NCBI GenBank assembly: GCA_015056945.1
Contig: SVFH01000006.1
Location: forward strand, 62,001-126,000
Source of the DNA: Lachnospiraceae bacterium
GTDB taxonomy: Bacteria > Bacillota > Clostridia > Lachnospirales > Lachnospiraceae
Direction: 5' to 3'
Length of the DNA: 64,000 nt
Positions within the stretch are counted from its first letter, which is position 1, and each line of letters begins with the position of its first letter. Below are positions 61,385-64,000 of this stretch, piece by piece. Position numbers and translations under genes: made by a program. Under the pieces are notes generated by a model. The model did not search any database and had not been told where the DNA came from. It saw only the letters and a list, made by a program, of their open reading frames with translations.

Positions 61385-63598
61385 CTAGCCGTTCTGCATC
61401 TCAAGCTGTGCTTTGATCAAACGGTAGTACATGCCCTTTTTCGCAATCAGTTCCTCATGCGAACCGATTTCCGCAATGCGATGATTATCAATGACCAGCA
61501 AACGGTCGGCATTTTTTAACGTGGACAGACGATGCGCAATTGCAAATGTGGTTCTGCCCTTTGTCAGACGCTCCAGCGCCTTTTGAATCATGTATTCACT
61601 TTCGGTATCGAGACTTGCCGTTGCCTCATCCAGAATCAGGAGACGCGGCTGGTTTAATATCGCTCTTGCGATTGCAATTCGTTGCCGTTCACCACCGGAA
61701 AGCGTATGTCCTTTTTCCCCTACATAGGTATTGTAGCCATCAGGCGTTTTACAAATAAATTCATGCGCATTGGCAAGCTTTGCCGCCATAATAACCTCTT
61801 CCATTGTGGCATCCGGCCTTGAAAAACGGATGTTGTTCAAAATGGTTCCGGAGAACAAAAAGGTTTCCTGCAATACAACACCAAGCTGAGAATGATAATA
61901 ATCGGAACGCAAAGAGTCTATCTCATGTCCGTCAATCAGAAGCTTACCGTCGTCAATTTGGTAAAGACGCATTAAAAGGTTAATCATCGTGGACTTTCCG
62001 GCACCGGAAGCACCGACAATACCTATCATCTCGCCTTCTTTTACGTCCAGATTAATGTCCCAGAGGACGGGCTGATACGACTTGTAGCCAAAGGTTGCAT
62101 GACGGAAAGAAATATCTCCCTTGATGTCGTGGCAGATTTTATCATCCTGCGAACCGCCCTTCGCTGCCACAACGCCCTCTTCTACATAAATCTCCTGGTC
62201 AAGCACGTCATTGATTCGCTCCATACTTGATACAAGATTCATGATATCTCTCGGCATATAACTCATCCAGGAAATATACTGGTAAAGCAACTGTGTATAT
62301 GTAATGAACTGAAACAGTTCACCGGGCTCTAACTTCTCGCCGAGAATATCAAAGCCACCCACCGTAATAACGAAGAACACACCCAGTCCCATGATAAAGT
62401 TCAACAGCGGGAAAAACACCGCCCAGAAAATTTCATTTTTACTCTGTACTTTACAATATTCCTGCGCAAGTCGGTTGAACTTTTCACTTTCTTCCTTCTC
62501 TTTGCCGTAGGTTTTTACCACACGCATACCGGAAATCACATCCTGCAGATTACTGCTGACATCGTCGTTTTTCTTATACTGCAGATGAAAACGTCTGTGA
62601 ATATTATTGCGGAATGCGCCCGTAAGCCACACCGCAACCGGAATAAAGATAAAAGCACAAAGCGCCAGCTTTACATTAATGCAGAGCATAAAAATCATAT
62701 CCCAGATAAAAATGAATAGCACGGTGAAAAGATTACAGAACGTTGTCTGCATAAATTCCCTGATTTTACCCGTATCCGAAATAATTCTGTTCATCAATTC
62801 ACCGGGACGTCTGTCGTTGATAAAAATAAGCGACAGCATCTGAATCTTTTCAAACAGCTTTCCGCGCAGGTCCTTGGCAATCTGTGCACCAAGCACCGTA
62901 CAATAATAGCTTTTTAAAATATTGATTACTACGATGGACACACTTAAGAAAAACATCGCACCAAGGCAAAGATATGCTGTTTTAATATCTCCCGATGACG
63001 TTCTTAAAACATCATCAATCAAATAACGCTGCACGGCGGGATTTAAAAGCGTTACCACCGCAGCCCCGATCATCAGAAGGGAAATCCCGAAAACCCTCGC
63101 CTTATAGGGTGCCAGCAATCTTAAAAAGCTGCGCAGGAACCCACCCGTCTTAGAACAATGCGGGCACTCCTTGGTACCGGGAATTGCCTTATGGCACTTC
63201 GGACATATCTTCTCATATTCATTACTCTCTACTTCTTCAAAGCGTCCCGAAATCAAAATGTTAATTCCACGCGCGATATAAGCATATCGCGACATATGTT
63301 TGGCAGAATAATGCACCAGACACTCTTCTGCCCCCGCACGACTCAGAATCAGGATTCCTCCGCCGATGCACGCTTCGGTCTTGGCTGCATCACAGTCAGC
63401 AATCGGAATACTTTTGACTTCTGCTTTGGAATACACTACAATCCTCGTGGTCGTAACCAGAACATAACCATCCTTGTTCCAGTTTCCTTTTCCGTCTATA
63501 TCATACGGAACGGCATAATATAATTTTTCCTCCCCGGTCAGCGCCAACGCTTCCGTCACTTCTCGGGGCAGATCGTATTTCAATATCACTTTAATCAC
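61385..63598 (-). CDS. ABC exporter with N-terminal PH-like region and zinc ribbon
   Basis: 737 residues, about 150 longer than a plain half-transporter. Residues 1-125 form a beta-rich domain (YVLVTTTRIVVYS resembles bacterial PH-like proteins), then a zinc ribbon (C132, C135, C145, C148), six membrane helices (about 160-470), and an ATPase domain with Walker A VGASGAGKST, LSGGERQRIA and Walker B LLILDEATASLD. It exports a lipid, peptide or drug, substrate unknown. Start is GTG 63598. The upstream DUF1854 gene lies 12 bases away and is a known companion of this type of transporter. Confidence 0.87.
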   Translation of the reverse strand: MIKVILKYDLPREVTEALALTGEEKLYYAVPYDIDGKGNWNKDGYVLVTTTRIVVYSKAEVKSIPIADCDAAKTEACIGGGILILSRAGAEECLVHYSAKHMSRYAYIARGINILISGRFEEVESNEYEKICPKCHKAIPGTKECPHCSKTGGFLRSFLRLLAPYKARVFGISLLMIGAAVVTLLNPAVQRYLIDDVLRTSSGDIKTAYLCLGAMFFLSVSIVVINILKSYYCTVLGAQIAKDLRGKLFEKIQMLSLIFINDRRPGELMNRIISDTGKIREFMQTTFCNLFTVLFIFIWDMIFMLCINVKLALCAFIFIPVAVWLTGAFRNNIHRRFHLQYKKNDDVSSNLQDVISGMRVVKTYGKEKEESEKFNRLAQEYCKVQSKNEIFWAVFFPLLNFIMGLGVFFVITVGGFDILGEKLEPGELFQFITYTQLLYQYISWMSYMPRDIMNLVSSMERINDVLDQEIYVEEGVVAAKGGSQDDKICHDIKGDISFRHATFGYKSYQPVLWDINLDVKEGEMIGIVGASGAGKSTMINLLMRLYQIDDGKLLIDGHEIDSLRSDYYHSQLGVVLQETFLFSGTILNNIRFSRPDATMEEVIMAAKLANAHEFICKTPDGYNTYVGEKGHTLSGGERQRIAIARAILNQPRLLILDEATASLDTESEYMIQKALERLTKGRTTFAIAHRLSTLKNADRLLVIDNHRIAEIGSHEELIAKKGMYYRLIKAQLEMQNG

Positions 63599-63610
63599 CC
63601 GACCTTTACT

Positions 63611-64000
63611 TTATAGGAACAAATCCAACTTACGCTGCTCTTTTACGGATAATGCAAAGACATCCGGGATTTCAAACCGGTTCTCATCGATATCGGAAAT
63701 TAAAAGCCTGCTGTCCGTTAATCGTACAACCGCATTTCCACCCATATTAATAATAAAGCGGCACTCCCCACGGTCTGTCAAAACATGAAAATATGCATAT
63801 CCGTATTCATCCTTGATATCTATCACCTTCTGAATCACCGGAGTAAAATAATGAAGCGTAAGTTGCGCCTCAAGCATTTCAGCCGTCTCTTTCGAAAGGC
63901 TTCGAATATCCATAATGACACCGATTTCACGGCTTCTTTCCTCTGCCGTACGCACTGATATATATTTATCGGGATCTGTAAAAGGAAACAATCTGATTAC
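63611..64000 (-). CDS. DUF1854 family protein, 5' end outside the window
   Basis: At least 130 residues are in frame. The reading frame stays open to the right edge (the visible TTG at 63991 is not a convincing start). FPFTDPDKYISVRT, LLISDIDENRFEIPD and the YFTPVIQKVIDIKDEYGYAYFHV region match DUF1854. These proteins occur next to ABC exporters with a similar N-terminal extension, here 12 bases downstream. Function unknown, probably a partner of the transporter. Confidence 0.8.
   Translation of the reverse strand, partial: VIRLFPFTDPDKYISVRTAEERSREIGVIMDIRSLSKETAEMLEAQLTLHYFTPVIQKVIDIKDEYGYAYFHVLTDRGECRFIINMGGNAVVRLTDSRLLISDIDENRFEIPDVFALSVKEQRKLDLFL

Noticed and set aside
1-64000. tRNA genes, CRISPR arrays, insertion sequences, prophage
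   Set aside because: No tRNA-like T-loop blocks, spaced repeat arrays, transposase or phage structural frames were seen; the only RNA gene is the SRP RNA.

Overview
The window looks like chromosomal DNA of an anaerobic, Gram-positive, plant-polysaccharide-using Clostridia species, most likely Lachnospiraceae. Supporting signs are strong AGGAGG-type ribosome binding sites, moderate GC, a spore-gene block (yabP-yabQ-divIC-spoIIE-tilS-hpt-ftsH) in the Bacillus/Clostridia order, a flavodiiron protein, a cell-anchored multidomain GH10 xylanase beside a GH43 enzyme, and two GH13 enzymes. Species cannot be named from sequence alone. No tRNA, rRNA, CRISPR array, transposase or prophage was seen. Almost every gene is on the minus strand. 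The plus-strand exceptions are a zinc-ribbon membrane protein, a TPR-like protein, a duplicated membrane-protein pair and the GH43 gene.

Layout. 1-1133: 3'-truncated CDF metal exporter behind a promoter, a NiCo (czcD) riboswitch and its terminator. 1244-3480: zinc-ribbon membrane protein and a lipoprotein, each beside a copy of a long palindromic repeat. 3524-9289: msmK-type sugar ATPase, then pgeF-metG-DUF1002-GNAT. 9442-9740: SRP RNA with a near-consensus promoter. 9737-16666: a run of VanW protein, AIR-synthase-like protein, Lrp regulator, aminotransferase, trmL, acyltransferase-like protein and DUF6320-like protein, headed by a 34-residue membrane microprotein. 17289-21873: radical SAM/B12 protein, MBOAT and SGNH O-acylation pair, and nth. 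21927-26276: polar amino-acid ABC importer whose binding protein is separated from its permease by a tandem membrane-protein duplication, one copy internally deleted. 26399-30000: ahcY, unknown secreted genes, AI-2E family permease. 30069-38690: moxR-DUF58-DUF4129-GH10 xylanase operon, divergent from the GH43 gene. 38756-41131: DUF3237, flavodiiron protein, DUF975. 41231-51227: tightly packed GH13, CdaR-like regulator, exoA, an unusual EF-Tu-domain-2/SseB-like protein, glycogen debranching enzyme and a two-component system with a 97-bp tandem repeat at its 3' end. 51362-51621: large foldback element. 51836-58170: ftsH, hpt, tilS, a spoIIE lacking its membrane domain, divIC, yabQ, yabP. 58553-64000: tatD, rsmA, a PfkB kinase, an ABC exporter with an added sensor-like N-terminus, and DUF1854.

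The main themes are xylan breakdown (surface GH10, cytoplasmic GH43, shared MsmK ATPase), alpha-glucan turnover (GH13, GlgX-like and associated regulators), sporulation and envelope work, and metal export under riboswitch control. The main undescribed material is a set of structured palindromic repeats between genes (about 929-965, 2095-2240, 3343-3480, 9362-9423, 41231-41453, 51362-51621, 58328-58520) and a few orphan proteins.
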